A stretch of 11,195 bases of DNA from assembly GCA_003315675.1 (NCBI GenBank), contig NIZU01000085.1:1-11195 (forward strand), written 5' to 3'. This DNA is from Methanocorpusculum sp. MCE. Lineage in GTDB: Archaea; Halobacteriota; Methanomicrobia; Methanomicrobiales; Methanocorpusculaceae. Below the pieces are notes generated by a model. It saw only the letters and a program-made list of their open reading frames with translations, had not been told where the DNA came from and made no database searches. This document shows, one piece after another, positions 1 through 6,780 of this stretch; the first letter of the stretch is position 1, and every line of letters starts with the position of its first letter. The position numbers and the translations under genes were made by a program.

Positions 1-600
1 GGCGTTGATACAGTGGTCTGGCAGGAGTTTCAGAGACAACTTGACCTGAAAGGTCTGAAAATTGAACAAGGTATGATTCAGGATGCAACGTTTGTGTATG
101 CTGAACCCGGTCATTGTAAGAAAGACACGCCGCGAGGAGATCAGGCAAAAACACGACGGGATAAAGATGGAAAAATCATGTCCAAGAACGGCAAAATGCA
201 CTATGGCTATAAACTTCATACCATCATGGATACGACGCACGATCTTATTCGACGCATTGAAACCACCACGGCAAATGTTCATGATAGTCAGGTGGACCTC
301 TCAGAAAAAGGGGAAGTGGTCTATCGGGATCGGGGATATCAGGGAGCAAAATGCAAGGGATATAGTGCCACAATGAAAAGGGGAGCGAGAGGGCATCCCA
401 TTGGCATACGAGATAAACTGAGAAATCTGCGAATAAGTAGGAAGAGATCAAAGGGCGAGAGACCCTATGCAGTGATCAAAAATGTTTTTCATGCAGGGTT
501 GGTGAAGGTAACAACGCTGCAAAGAGTACGAGTGAAAAATATGCTGGCTGCATTTTGTTATAATATCTATCAGGTGAATACGATTCAAAACAGAGTGTAA
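1..600 (+). CDS. IS5-family transposase, 3' part (5' end outside window)
   Basis: This is the catalytic part of a DDE transposase that cuts and joins the ends of its own insertion sequence. Base 1 is already in frame; the match to the second copy (10417-11016) shows that the 5' part lies outside the window, so the first GTG at 13 is not a true start. The likely DDE residues are the D of QDATF, the D of YRDRGYQG and the E of KGERPYAVIK, in the order and spacing usual for IS5 relatives. The two copies differ at 10 of 600 positions by my count, seven of them in codons that change a residue (six amino-acid changes) and three silent. All the differences lie after base 198. The C-terminal 39 codons are duplicated just downstream. 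Whether this copy is active depends on sequence outside the window. Confidence 0.85.
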   Translation, partial: GVDTVVWQEFQRQLDLKGLKIEQGMIQDATFVYAEPGHCKKDTPRGDQAKTRRDKDGKIMSKNGKMHYGYKLHTIMDTTHDLIRRIETTTANVHDSQVDLSEKGEVVYRDRGYQGAKCKGYSATMKRGARGHPIGIRDKLRNLRISRKRSKGERPYAVIKNVFHAGLVKVTTLQRVRVKNMLAAFCYNIYQVNTIQNRV

Positions 601-679
601 ATTAAAAAAAAAAACGTCAAGGAATAATGGGTATTCTTCTTTTTTTTGGGGGGTGAGGGGGTATGGATGTAGCCAATCT
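1..679 (+). mobile_element. IS5-family insertion sequence, copy A (left-truncated by window)
   Basis: Similarity to copy C continues past the transposase stop codon. It runs through an A tract, a T/G homopolymer block and GGATGTAGCCAATCT, and is then lost at about 679 (copy C equivalent 11096). This places the right end of the element at about 679. The left end is outside the window. The element points the same way as copy C. Confidence 0.75.
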
Positions 680-727
680 TCCTTAAATCATGATTCGCGT
701 TAAAAAATGGGTTGATAGATATTCTCC
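483..727 (+). repeat. Tandem duplication, unit 1 (245 bp)
   Basis: This unit holds the last 118 bases of the transposase, the IS right end and about 48 bases of flanking DNA. It is repeated directly at 728-973 and is identical except for one G (6 Gs here, 7 in unit 2). The hexamer TGTTTT lies at both joints (483-488 and 728-733) and again just after unit 2 (974-979), which suggests duplication by recombination at short homology. Confidence 0.93.
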
Positions 728-845
728 TGTTTTTCATGCAGGGTTGGTGAAGGTAACAACGCTGCAAAGAGTACGAGTGAAAAATATGCTGGCTGCATTT
801 TGTTATAATATCTATCAGGTGAATACGATTCAAAACAGAGTGTAA
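728..845 (+). pseudogene. Orphan 3' fragment of the IS5 transposase gene
   Basis: This stretch encodes the last 37 or so residues of the transposase (from FHAGLVKVTT to the TAA at 843-845) with no upstream gene body. It arose from the 245-bp tandem duplication and not from an independent insertion, because its upstream neighbour is the flank of copy A. No start or promoter of its own is visible. Confidence 0.85.
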
Positions 846-973
846 ATTAAAAAAAAAAACGTCAAGGAATAATGGGTATTCTTCTTTTTTTTGGGGGGGT
901 GAGGGGGTATGGATGTAGCCAATCTTCCTTAAATCATGATTCGCGTTAAAAAATGGGTTGATAGATATTCTCC
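728..973 (+). repeat. Tandem duplication, unit 2 (246 bp)
   Basis: Second copy of the 483-727 segment, abutting it directly. The only difference I see is an extra G in the run at 893-899. Near-identity means the duplication is recent, or that the two units are kept alike by recombination. Confidence 0.93.
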
Positions 974-1162
974 TGTTTTCTTTTTTGCAGGATGGTTCCG
1001 GGGATGTCTATCATAGGAAAAGCAGCCGTTTAGCCGGTTGTCTGAATATGTCTCCCCGAATTTGTGATAAACATCTTGAATTTTCGACAAAATGCGACAG
1101 GTGTCTAATGATTTGATATTTAACGATATCCTATCCATAAGGAATATACGACGAACCGACAA
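974..1162. other. Intergenic region upstream of the TetR gene
   Basis: No gene is supported here. It holds an inverted pair GATAT-6-ATATC at 1115-1130, part of which (ATATTTAACG) could serve as a TATA-like box for the TetR gene, and a short palindrome-like GACAGGTGTC at 1096-1105 whose half-sites resemble the ends of the palindrome at 1163-1184. Both are short enough to occur by chance. Confidence 0.4.
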
Positions 1163-1184
1163 GACATATGTATATACACATGTC
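1163..1184. promoter_or_regulatory. 22-bp palindrome, candidate TetR operator
   Basis: The left half GACATATGTAT and right half ATACACATGTC are reverse complements except for one base pair (A/C at the sixth position). The site covers both possible start codons of the TetR gene (1168 and 1180). TetR-family repressors usually bind palindromes of this size next to their own gene, so autorepression by blocking transcription or initiation is a natural inference. Confidence 0.55.
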
Positions 1185-1800
1185 GAAAGAGACGGCTCTC
1201 CAAAGCAATATCACCAAAAAGATGCTGGCGGCATCCCTGAAAAAACTGATGAGCGAAAAACCCCTCCATGCGCTCACCGTAAAGGAGATCACGGAAAAAT
1301 GCGGGATGCACCGGCAGACGTTCTACTATCATTTCGAGGATGTTCACGATCTGGTCCGATGGATGTACGAGGAGGAGGCGTTCGATCTCCTGATGCGCAG
1401 CGAGGAGGTCCTGTGCTGGCAGGATAAGATTTTACAGCTGTTCGGCTATATCTCTGCGAACCGGGAGATGTGCGTATGCACGCTCAATTCTCTGAGCCGC
1501 GAGACGCTTAAGGATTTCTTTACGGCGGATCTGGAGAGGATCGTCCGGGATGTCGTGCTGGCCTACGGACGAGATCTTCCAAGTTCAGAAGGATATGTTG
1601 AGTATCTAACGCATTTCTATACGGCAGCTTTTGCAGGAATAGTGGAAAGCTGGATTTTAGGCGAGATCGATCTTTCTCCGGAGATGATTGTAGCCTATAT
1701 GGAACAGACGATCGCGGATCAGCTGAACGGGGCAGTGATGAGATATGAAAAAGGAGGTGGGGCTGAACAAACGGAGAAAAAAAATATCGAAGATTGGTGA
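1180..1800 (+). CDS. TetR/AcrR-family transcriptional regulator
   Basis: One-component DNA-binding regulator. The N-terminal helix-turn-helix is clear: LTVKEITEKCGMHRQTFYYH, followed by FEDVHDLVRW, is the TetR_N signature at about residues 32-66 of this start. The C-terminal region is all helical and would form the ligand-binding and dimer half; its style (length, FTADLERIV, a Trp in VESWILGEI) recalls the DhaS-like branch of TetR proteins often paired with transporters or dehydrogenases. The ligand is unknown. I prefer the ATG at 1180 (MSKETALQ) over the in-frame ATG at 1168 because family members usually have only a short leader before the first helix. Neither start has an SD. A near-perfect palindrome covers both starts, suggesting self-regulation. 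The gene overlaps the ABC-ATPase remnant downstream, its probable former target. Confidence 0.88.
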   Translation: MSKETALQSNITKKMLAASLKKLMSEKPLHALTVKEITEKCGMHRQTFYYHFEDVHDLVRWMYEEEAFDLLMRSEEVLCWQDKILQLFGYISANREMCVCTLNSLSRETLKDFFTADLERIVRDVVLAYGRDLPSSEGYVEYLTHFYTAAFAGIVESWILGEIDLSPEMIVAYMEQTIADQLNGAVMRYEKGGGAEQTEKKNIEDW

Positions 1801-2067
1801 CGGGCAGGGGGGCGAAATGCAGATGGGCGGTGATACTTCCTTGGATAAACTACCCGGTGATTACAGCAATGCAAAGATATCCGTCTCGTTTACGGTTGGA
1901 GATCAACAATCTGCAAAGGAGATTGTGAATGAACTCGGATTTGCAGGAGAGATCACAGAAATGAAAAATGGATTTGTTGTTCAGATTGCGGTACCGCAGA
2001 TCCCTGAAATTGTCCGGGCACTCGGCGAAAAAATATCGCCGTGTACGGGATTGTGCCGCAGATTTGA
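1745..2067 (+). pseudogene. Frameshifted remnant resembling the C-terminal region of an ABC-transporter ATPase
   Basis: The frame open from 1745 gives a run beginning NAKISVSFTVGD and continuing through AKEIVNELGF, then VPQIPEIVRALGEK. This resembles the accessory C-terminal domain of ABC-2/drug-export ATPases, where a beta-rich segment ends in a phrase like 'EIVRALVEAGIDVY'. At 2028-2033 a run of six As breaks the frame; one extra A would give LGEKNIAVYGIVPQI and a stop at 2065-2067. That is a better family ending, and it avoids the overlap with the thiC 3' end that the uncorrected frame (to 2143) has. No Walker A, signature motif or Walker B is present, so the nucleotide-binding domain is gone. 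A TetR gene directly upstream fits a lost regulator-exporter pair. The assignment is by eye and tentative; a free-standing small protein is the alternative. Confidence 0.45.
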
Positions 2068-2121
2068 GTCAGATGGTCTGCGGCTTTCTCCGCTGAGGTC
2101 CATCCTGCGGATGAACCCGTT

Positions 2122-3399
2122 TCAGAAATTAAACGTCTTCTGAACGATCTTGAGCGCACAGAAATCTCCGCACATCGTGCAGGCATCGGAATCGGCCGGC
2201 ATGCGGGAGTTTCTGATGCAGCGTGCCTTCTCGGCATTGATCGAGACGGCATACTGGCGTTCCCAGTCGAGATCGCGTCTTGCGTGTCCCATCTCGAGGT
2301 CGGCTTCGCGGGTCTTTGGGAGTTTCACCATATCGCCGACGTGGGCCGCGATGCGTGAACTCATCACTCCCTCATACACTTCTTCTGGGGTCGGCAGAGC
2401 CAGATGTTCGGCCGGGGTTACATAGCAGATGAAATCGGCACCTGCGGCGGACGAGACGGATGCTCCGATAGCGGCAACGCGGTCGTCATATCCCGGGGCA
2501 ATATCCGTTACAAGGGGGCCGAGCATGTAGAACGGCTTGTTGTTGGTGACCCGTTTTTCCAGCTGGACATTGGTTTTGATCTCATCGAGCGGGATGTGAC
2601 CAGGACCTTCGAGAATACACTGAACACCCGCCGCGGTCGCCTGATCGGCGAGCTCGGCGTTGATCAACAGTTCCTGGATCGCAGCACGGTCCGTGGCGTC
2701 ATGACAGGCACCGGCCCGCATGCCGTTTCCAAAGGAGAGGGTGACTTCGTGCTCCTTTAAGATCTCGACAAGGTAGTCGAACCTGCGGTACAGGGGATTC
2801 TCCATCTCGTTGTGCAGCATCCATGCCGTCATGAATGCTCCGCCGCGGGAGACGAGACCGCCGTGTCTGCCCTGATTTTTCAGTCTCTTCACGGTCTCGT
2901 AGTTGATTCCGGTGTGGATCGCCATAAAATTCGTACCGAGTTTTGCCTGCTGCTCGGTGATTTTAAAGAGATCGTCCTCGTCCATGAAGACGACGCCGCC
3001 TTTGTTTCTGGCAGCTTCGATGAACGCCTGATACAGCGGGACGGATCCAACGGAAAGATTCGACTGTTCACAGACCCGGCGGCGGATATCGAGGAAATCC
3101 CCGCCTGTCGAAAGCTCCATCAGCGAATCCGCACCGGCGAGTTCTGCCTGACGTGCCTTTTCCAGCTCCTCTTCCACATTCACAATATCGGACGAGGTCC
3201 CAATCGATGCATTCACTTTGGTTCGAAGTCCCGAGCCGATACCGCAGAGTTTGACTTTCCGGTAGGGCGTCATCGGGATGACGATATTACCGCCGGCGAT
3301 CCCCCGACGAATGAAATCCTCGGTGACTCCTTCGGACTTTGCCACGACCTTCATATCTTCGGTGATGAGGCCTTTCTTTGCATCTTCAATGATGGTCAT
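2122..3399 (-). CDS. thiC: Phosphomethylpyrimidine synthase ThiC
   Basis: Radical-SAM enzyme of thiamine synthesis that rearranges 5-aminoimidazole ribotide into hydroxymethylpyrimidine phosphate. Nearly every family landmark is visible: KVNASIGTSSD (61-71), MELSTGGD (94-101), IHTGI (161-165), SRGGAF (185-190), SFGNGMRAG (222-230), LEGPGHIP (263-270), LGPLVTDIAPGYD (293-305) and YVTPAEHL (326-333). The C-terminal [4Fe-4S] ligands are Cys407, Cys410 and Cys414, spaced CX2CX3C, one residue shorter than the CX2CX4C of bacterial ThiC. At 425 residues it is the short form without the bacterial N-terminal extension, as in archaea. A TATA-like box at 3441-3449 implies a short leader of about 20 bases; no TPP riboswitch is apparent. 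The gene stands alone and ends 55 bases from the ABC remnant. The product is cytoplasmic. Confidence 0.97.
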   Translation of the reverse strand: MTIIEDAKKGLITEDMKVVAKSEGVTEDFIRRGIAGGNIVIPMTPYRKVKLCGIGSGLRTKVNASIGTSSDIVNVEEELEKARQAELAGADSLMELSTGGDFLDIRRRVCEQSNLSVGSVPLYQAFIEAARNKGGVVFMDEDDLFKITEQQAKLGTNFMAIHTGINYETVKRLKNQGRHGGLVSRGGAFMTAWMLHNEMENPLYRRFDYLVEILKEHEVTLSFGNGMRAGACHDATDRAAIQELLINAELADQATAAGVQCILEGPGHIPLDEIKTNVQLEKRVTNNKPFYMLGPLVTDIAPGYDDRVAAIGASVSSAAGADFICYVTPAEHLALPTPEEVYEGVMSSRIAAHVGDMVKLPKTREADLEMGHARRDLDWERQYAVSINAEKARCIRNSRMPADSDACTMCGDFCALKIVQKTFNF

Positions 3400-3440
3400 A
3401 TCCTTACTTCAGGATGCGGGAGATTATAAACTATTTTATT

Positions 3441-3449
3441 TAATATAAA
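3441..3449 (-). promoter_or_regulatory. TATA-like box for thiC, with adjoining inverted repeat
   Basis: On the minus strand the box reads TTTATATTA. Transcription would start near 3420, giving a leader of about 20 bases before the ATG at 3399. Overlapping its upstream edge, at 3447-3466, is a perfect inverted repeat of 8-base arms (AAATAAAT and ATTTATTT) around ACAA, which could bind a regulator; AT-rich DNA makes chance occurrence easy. Confidence 0.5.
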
Positions 3450-3684
3450 TAAATACAAATTTATTTGCTGATTTAACAAGTAAAATATCAATTTATCAGG
3501 TTTTATTCCGGTAAATTCCAGGTGTTCGGCAAGTAAAGTTGAGATTAACAAAGGGTCTGCTTGCGGGGTTCGAAAGAGAGATTGCGTAATTCCCGCGGTA
3601 TCACTAAAGAGAAAAAGAGCCTGCGCATAAAAAAAGCTGCGGGCAGAAAGACGCTGGAACAGGGCTGAGGAATACCACATCAGG

Positions 3685-3691
3685 AAAAAAA
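3685..3691 (-). terminator. Oligo-T terminator after the secreted-protein gene
   Basis: Seven consecutive Ts on the minus strand (within TCTTTTTTTCC), about 17 bases past the stop codon. Archaeal RNA polymerase terminates at such T tracts without needing a hairpin. Confidence 0.5.
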
Positions 3692-3707
3692 GAGATGAGG
3701 TTTTGGA

Positions 3708-4889
3708 TTAGTTCCCCGACGATCCGCCGAAGTTCCAGGAAAACATATTCCTAAAGAACCTCATTATCTGTTCCATGAACTGATTTGTGCTGCCGGAAAC
3801 TACGGTATTTCCCTGACCCGGGGAAGAAACGGCGATGACCTTATACGCTCCGTCCCTGTCCCTGATCGGCTGACCATCATAATAGATACATGCCTCAGCA
3901 CTCAAATTCTGTGCCTCTTCCCAAATCATCGTCCGGGTAAACGTGAATTCACGCATCTGGATGGATGAACCGATCGTAACGTACGTGGAGTTGACGCCGA
4001 TCAGACTGCTGTTGGTCCCGTAATAGAGATAAAGACAGACCTGATCGGCATCGGGATTGGTCCTGACGGTAAACGTGTATCTGTACATCGGCGTGCCTGA
4101 CGTTTCATTACTCTGCAGCGGCAGGACTTCTCCGGATGCGATGAGGTCCAGTATCCTGGCATTTTGATACTGAGTCCCGTATTGGTTCGCTGATCCAACA
4201 GGAGTCGGCGTCACGCCGTTTGCGGCCTGAACAGAGAAGCATTGTTCCTGACACGTCTCTCCTTCATCGGAATATGCACAGATCGATAAACAGTACTCGT
4301 GACCGGCGGTGAGATTTTCAGGCGGAATGGCATACGAAGTGGCGACTCCCAGATCCCGGTTACTGAAGCACAGCGTATTCGTGGTCATATCTCTCAGCGT
4401 GACCCGGTATCCGGCAGCTCCCGGTGCAGCACTCCACCGGGCGTTCACGCAGTTTCCGTCATTCAGGACGCAATTCTGATTCTGATACGGTTCAGAGATT
4501 CTGAACGGACCGGGACCGGCAGATTTGGTCGTGAAACTCATGACGGGGCCGTAGGCAGTACCTTGTTCATTTACCGCGTAAGCTCTGTAATAATAGGTCG
4601 TTCCGGCAGCAAGTCCCGAAACAGCAGTACTGTATTTGCCGGGGGAATGACTTCGGTATCCTTCAGACACCGTAAATGCAAGGTCCGAGGGCGAGGTTCC
4701 ATACACAAAACCAACGTCAGTAATATCGAAGCCGCCGTTTTTCTGTACATTTCCCTGGAACGTACATGAACCGGCGGTGATCCCATCACATGAAAGTGTT
4801 GAGATGGTGGGCAGATCGGCTGAGACTGCTGCAGAAAAAAGCAGAAAAACCAGCGCCGTCCCTAACAGGATCATTTGCAGTTTTCTCAT
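3708..4889 (-). CDS. Secreted beta-rich surface protein with FN3-like domains
   Basis: A 393-residue exported protein. Residues 1-24 form a Sec signal peptide (MRK, a hydrophobic core LLGTALVFLLF, and AVSA before Asp25). Residues about 26-122 form an FN3/Ig-like domain, with GFVYGTSPSDL, then SGLAAGTTYYYRAYAVNEQG and ending in MSFTTK. Residues about 128-222 form a second, Cys-rich FN3-like unit (ENLTAGHEYCLSICAYSDEG). A Pro/Thr linker (about 225-240) leads to a third beta-rich region (245-355), then a Ser/Gly-rich tail with an amphipathic segment FMEQIMRFFRNMF at 371-383. Six or so Asn-X-Ser/Thr sites fit archaeal N-glycosylation. There is no transmembrane anchor or PGF/PEF sorting motif, so it may be released or held by other surface proteins. 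The role is unknown; adhesion or envelope binding is only inference. A TATA box 29 bases upstream implies a leaderless mRNA. Confidence 0.85.
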   Translation of the reverse strand: MRKLQMILLGTALVFLLFSAAVSADLPTISTLSCDGITAGSCTFQGNVQKNGGFDITDVGFVYGTSPSDLAFTVSEGYRSHSPGKYSTAVSGLAAGTTYYYRAYAVNEQGTAYGPVMSFTTKSAGPGPFRISEPYQNQNCVLNDGNCVNARWSAAPGAAGYRVTLRDMTTNTLCFSNRDLGVATSYAIPPENLTAGHEYCLSICAYSDEGETCQEQCFSVQAANGVTPTPVGSANQYGTQYQNARILDLIASGEVLPLQSNETSGTPMYRYTFTVRTNPDADQVCLYLYYGTNSSLIGVNSTYVTIGSSIQMREFTFTRTMIWEEAQNLSAEACIYYDGQPIRDRDGAYKVIAVSSPGQGNTVVSGSTNQFMEQIMRFFRNMFSWNFGGSSGN

Positions 4890-4913
4890 GATAATCAGTG
4901 TTACATTCAGGGG

Positions 4914-4921
4914 CTATAAAA
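4914..4921 (-). promoter_or_regulatory. TATA-like box for the secreted-protein gene
   Basis: The minus strand reads TTTTATAG, centred about 29 bases from the ATG at 4889. Transcription would begin within a few bases of the start codon, consistent with the lack of an SD and a leaderless mRNA. Confidence 0.5.
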
Positions 4922-4992
4922 TATTAGGGGTAGAAGACCCTGCCTTTGAAAACTCAGGCAAAAAAAGATATGAAATATTTTTTTCAGATGGT

Positions 4993-5910
4993 CTATGATT
5001 CAAGACCGCTGGTGATTTTTCGTTCAAGGATGTACGGGAGAGCGATACCAAGAAGAATGATGATCACACCAACCCAGCGAAGTGCGGCGACCGGCTCGAG
5101 AATGATCACGGCAGCCGCAAGGACCTCGACCGGAAGTTCGGCCGAGTTCAGGATGGTCGCCATACCGGTACTGACTTTGGGAGCACCGACTGCAAGGAAG
5201 AAGATCGGAATCGCGATACCGAAAAGACCAAGCGGGATACTGTATGCCAACGCATTCACATTGGTGATTTCTTCAATGACTGCGGCTCCTCCATAGACCG
5301 TTCCGACGAACAGCAGAACAAAGAGCATCCCGGCAGTAGCGATAAAGAAACTGCGGTTCATCGGCGGAAGTTCCGGGCTGACTCTGCCGCTCAGATAGAC
5401 GAACAGAGCGTAGAAGAATGCCGCAAGGAGACCGAGCGCGATTCCGGCAGGGTTCATCTCTGCAAGCGATAGGCCCGAGCCGATGATGCCGCCTGCAAGG
5501 ATCGTACCAACGAGGATGACCAGACAGGCGATCACCTTGTTTCTCGACGGAAGCTTTCTTCGGGTAACTGCCTCGATAACCACACCAATCCAGGAGTACT
5601 GGAAGAGTAATACAACGGCCAGAGAGATCGGCAGGTATCCAAGCGAGAGGAAGTAACAGACCGTTACGAGAGCCATCACAATACCTGTGATAATAAGAGT
5701 GATCACGCGTTTCCAAAGCGGCAGAGTGTTTGGTTTATGCTTCGGCTGCTTTCTCTGATAGACAAACCAGATAAGAACCACAAGTACGAAAAGGATGATC
5801 CAGCCGTAGATAAATTTGCCGACCAGAATGACGGGTATTCCAAAACCGTTTATTACGGCGAGCGTTACGATGGTTGAAAGAATTGCATACGAACAGGATG
5901 CTAAAAGCAC
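4993..5910 (-). CDS. DMT-superfamily (EamA-type) membrane transporter
   Basis: A 305-residue polytopic membrane protein with about ten hydrophobic helices in two repeated halves, the EamA pattern of drug/metabolite transporters that move amino acids, nucleosides or other small metabolites. Supporting segments are the first helix (ASCSYAILSTIVTL), the end of the first half (SLGYLPISLAVVLLFQYSW) and the second half (APKVSTGMATILNSAELP, then LRWVGVIIILLGIAL). The Ala/Ser-Pro-Val/Glu-Leu-Pro features of the last repeat are typical. The substrate cannot be read from sequence. The start is a GTG (5908-5910); codons upstream remain open to a TAA at 5944-5946 but contain no ATG, GTG or TTG, so the first helix is slightly short. 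No SD is visible; a TATA-like stretch at about 5941-5949 would give a leader of about 10 bases. The gene diverges from the broken methyltransferase. Confidence 0.88.
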   Translation of the reverse strand: MLLASCSYAILSTIVTLAVINGFGIPVILVGKFIYGWIILFVLVVLIWFVYQRKQPKHKPNTLPLWKRVITLIITGIVMALVTVCYFLSLGYLPISLAVVLLFQYSWIGVVIEAVTRRKLPSRNKVIACLVILVGTILAGGIIGSGLSLAEMNPAGIALGLLAAFFYALFVYLSGRVSPELPPMNRSFFIATAGMLFVLLFVGTVYGGAAVIEEITNVNALAYSIPLGLFGIAIPIFFLAVGAPKVSTGMATILNSAELPVEVLAAAVIILEPVAALRWVGVIIILLGIALPYILERKITSGLES

Positions 5911-6096
5911 CAGAAGCGAGCAAAAGACAACCGAGCTAGATAATTATTTCAGATCCACAGAAGACTCCTGTCAATAAATTAGGCTGAAGAATCTATAATA
6001 AATTATGTATATTTTGCAATAAGTACAAATTACTTTAGTATTCTGCAAACATATCTGTGCAAGACTGCTTTAACGCTTGACAACTATTATTGTGTC

Positions 6097-6780
6097 ATGG
6101 ACGATTATGAAATTGGAAAGCTGACACAGGGCAATATGAAAATTATGAATCCGGTTTCCGAAACAAAGCTGATCCTTGCCGGGAAATATGCTAATCTCAA
6201 GCCGGGAATGTCGGTGCTGGATGTCGGATGCTGAAACGGGACCCTCTTACATCTCTGGTATAAGGCGTTCGGTATTTGCGGAACCGGCATCGAACTGCAG
6301 AAAGAGTTGGCATCCCGCGCAAGAGATCTTCTGCAGGGAACCGGGATTACGGTGATCGAAGAAGATGCCGCCGCATATGTCCCGGATGAATCATATGATG
6401 TCGTAAGCGTTTTTGGTACGGCATTCATCTTTGGAGGAGCGGAAGCGGCCCTTAATCATCTCGCCGGATATGTGAAAGACGGAGGGAGTCTCGTTATCGG
6501 GGACCGGGTCTGGAAGAAAACAGTGGTGCCGCCGGAGTTTGAGAGAGAATGGGCCGAGGTCCCGACCGCGTTTTAACTGACTTCCGCAGCAAGGGAACTG
6601 GGATTCACCCTTACAGGCATGATCTCGGCCTCATCCGACGACTGGGACCGGTATGAATCTGCGGTCTGGCAGAATGCGGTATCCAAGAACATGGACGGAT
6701 ATCTCCGGCATATTCAGGATGAATACCTTGCCTGCGGCAGGGAGTTCATGGACTGGAGCTGCTTCGTGTTCAAAAGTTAG
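6097..6780 (+). pseudogene. Class I SAM-dependent methyltransferase with two in-frame stops
   Basis: From the ATG at 6097 one frame of 227 codons runs to the TAG at 6778-6780, interrupted by TGA at 6232-6234 (codon 46) and TAA at 6574-6576 (codon 160). Conceptual translation gives motif I as VLDVGC-stop-NGTLL, where the family has VLDVGCGNG (a Gly codon GGA would become TGA by one G-to-T change). It is followed by GTGIELQ, EEDAAAYVPDESYDVVSVFG (post-motif/motif II) and GGSLVIGDRVWK (motif III/IV). The second stop sits in TAF-stop-LTSAARELGF, where GAA to TAA is also one G-to-T change. The rest of the frame is free of indels, so the damage is recent or is sequence error. An intact sub-frame (6307-6576) lacks the SAM-binding loop and would not work alone. 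The last stop overlaps the convergent corA stop. Confidence 0.85.

Larger units (their letters stand above)
3400..3707. other. Intergenic region between thiC and the secreted-protein gene
   Basis: No convincing gene. A minus-strand open frame (3396-3680) has no family resemblance, no SD and lies across the thiC promoter, so I do not call it. The thiC end is very AT-rich (3425-3470); the other end holds the oligo-T terminator of the upstream gene. Confidence 0.6.

Noticed and set aside
601..979. CRISPR or satellite interpretation of the repeats at 483-973
   Set aside because: There are only two units, each 245 bp and directly adjacent without spacers, and they contain transposase sequence.
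2404..3429. Long plus-strand open frames opposite thiC (2404-2760 and 2812-3429)
   Set aside because: They are antisense shadows of a clearly conserved thiC frame; their translations show no family features.
3396..3680. 94-codon minus-strand frame between thiC and the secreted-protein gene
   Set aside because: Low-complexity AT-rich translation, no SD, and it spans the thiC promoter.
6232..6234. TGA in the methyltransferase as a selenocysteine codon
   Set aside because: The position is a conserved Gly of the SAM-binding loop, a second stop (TAA) follows, and no SECIS-like hairpin was evident.
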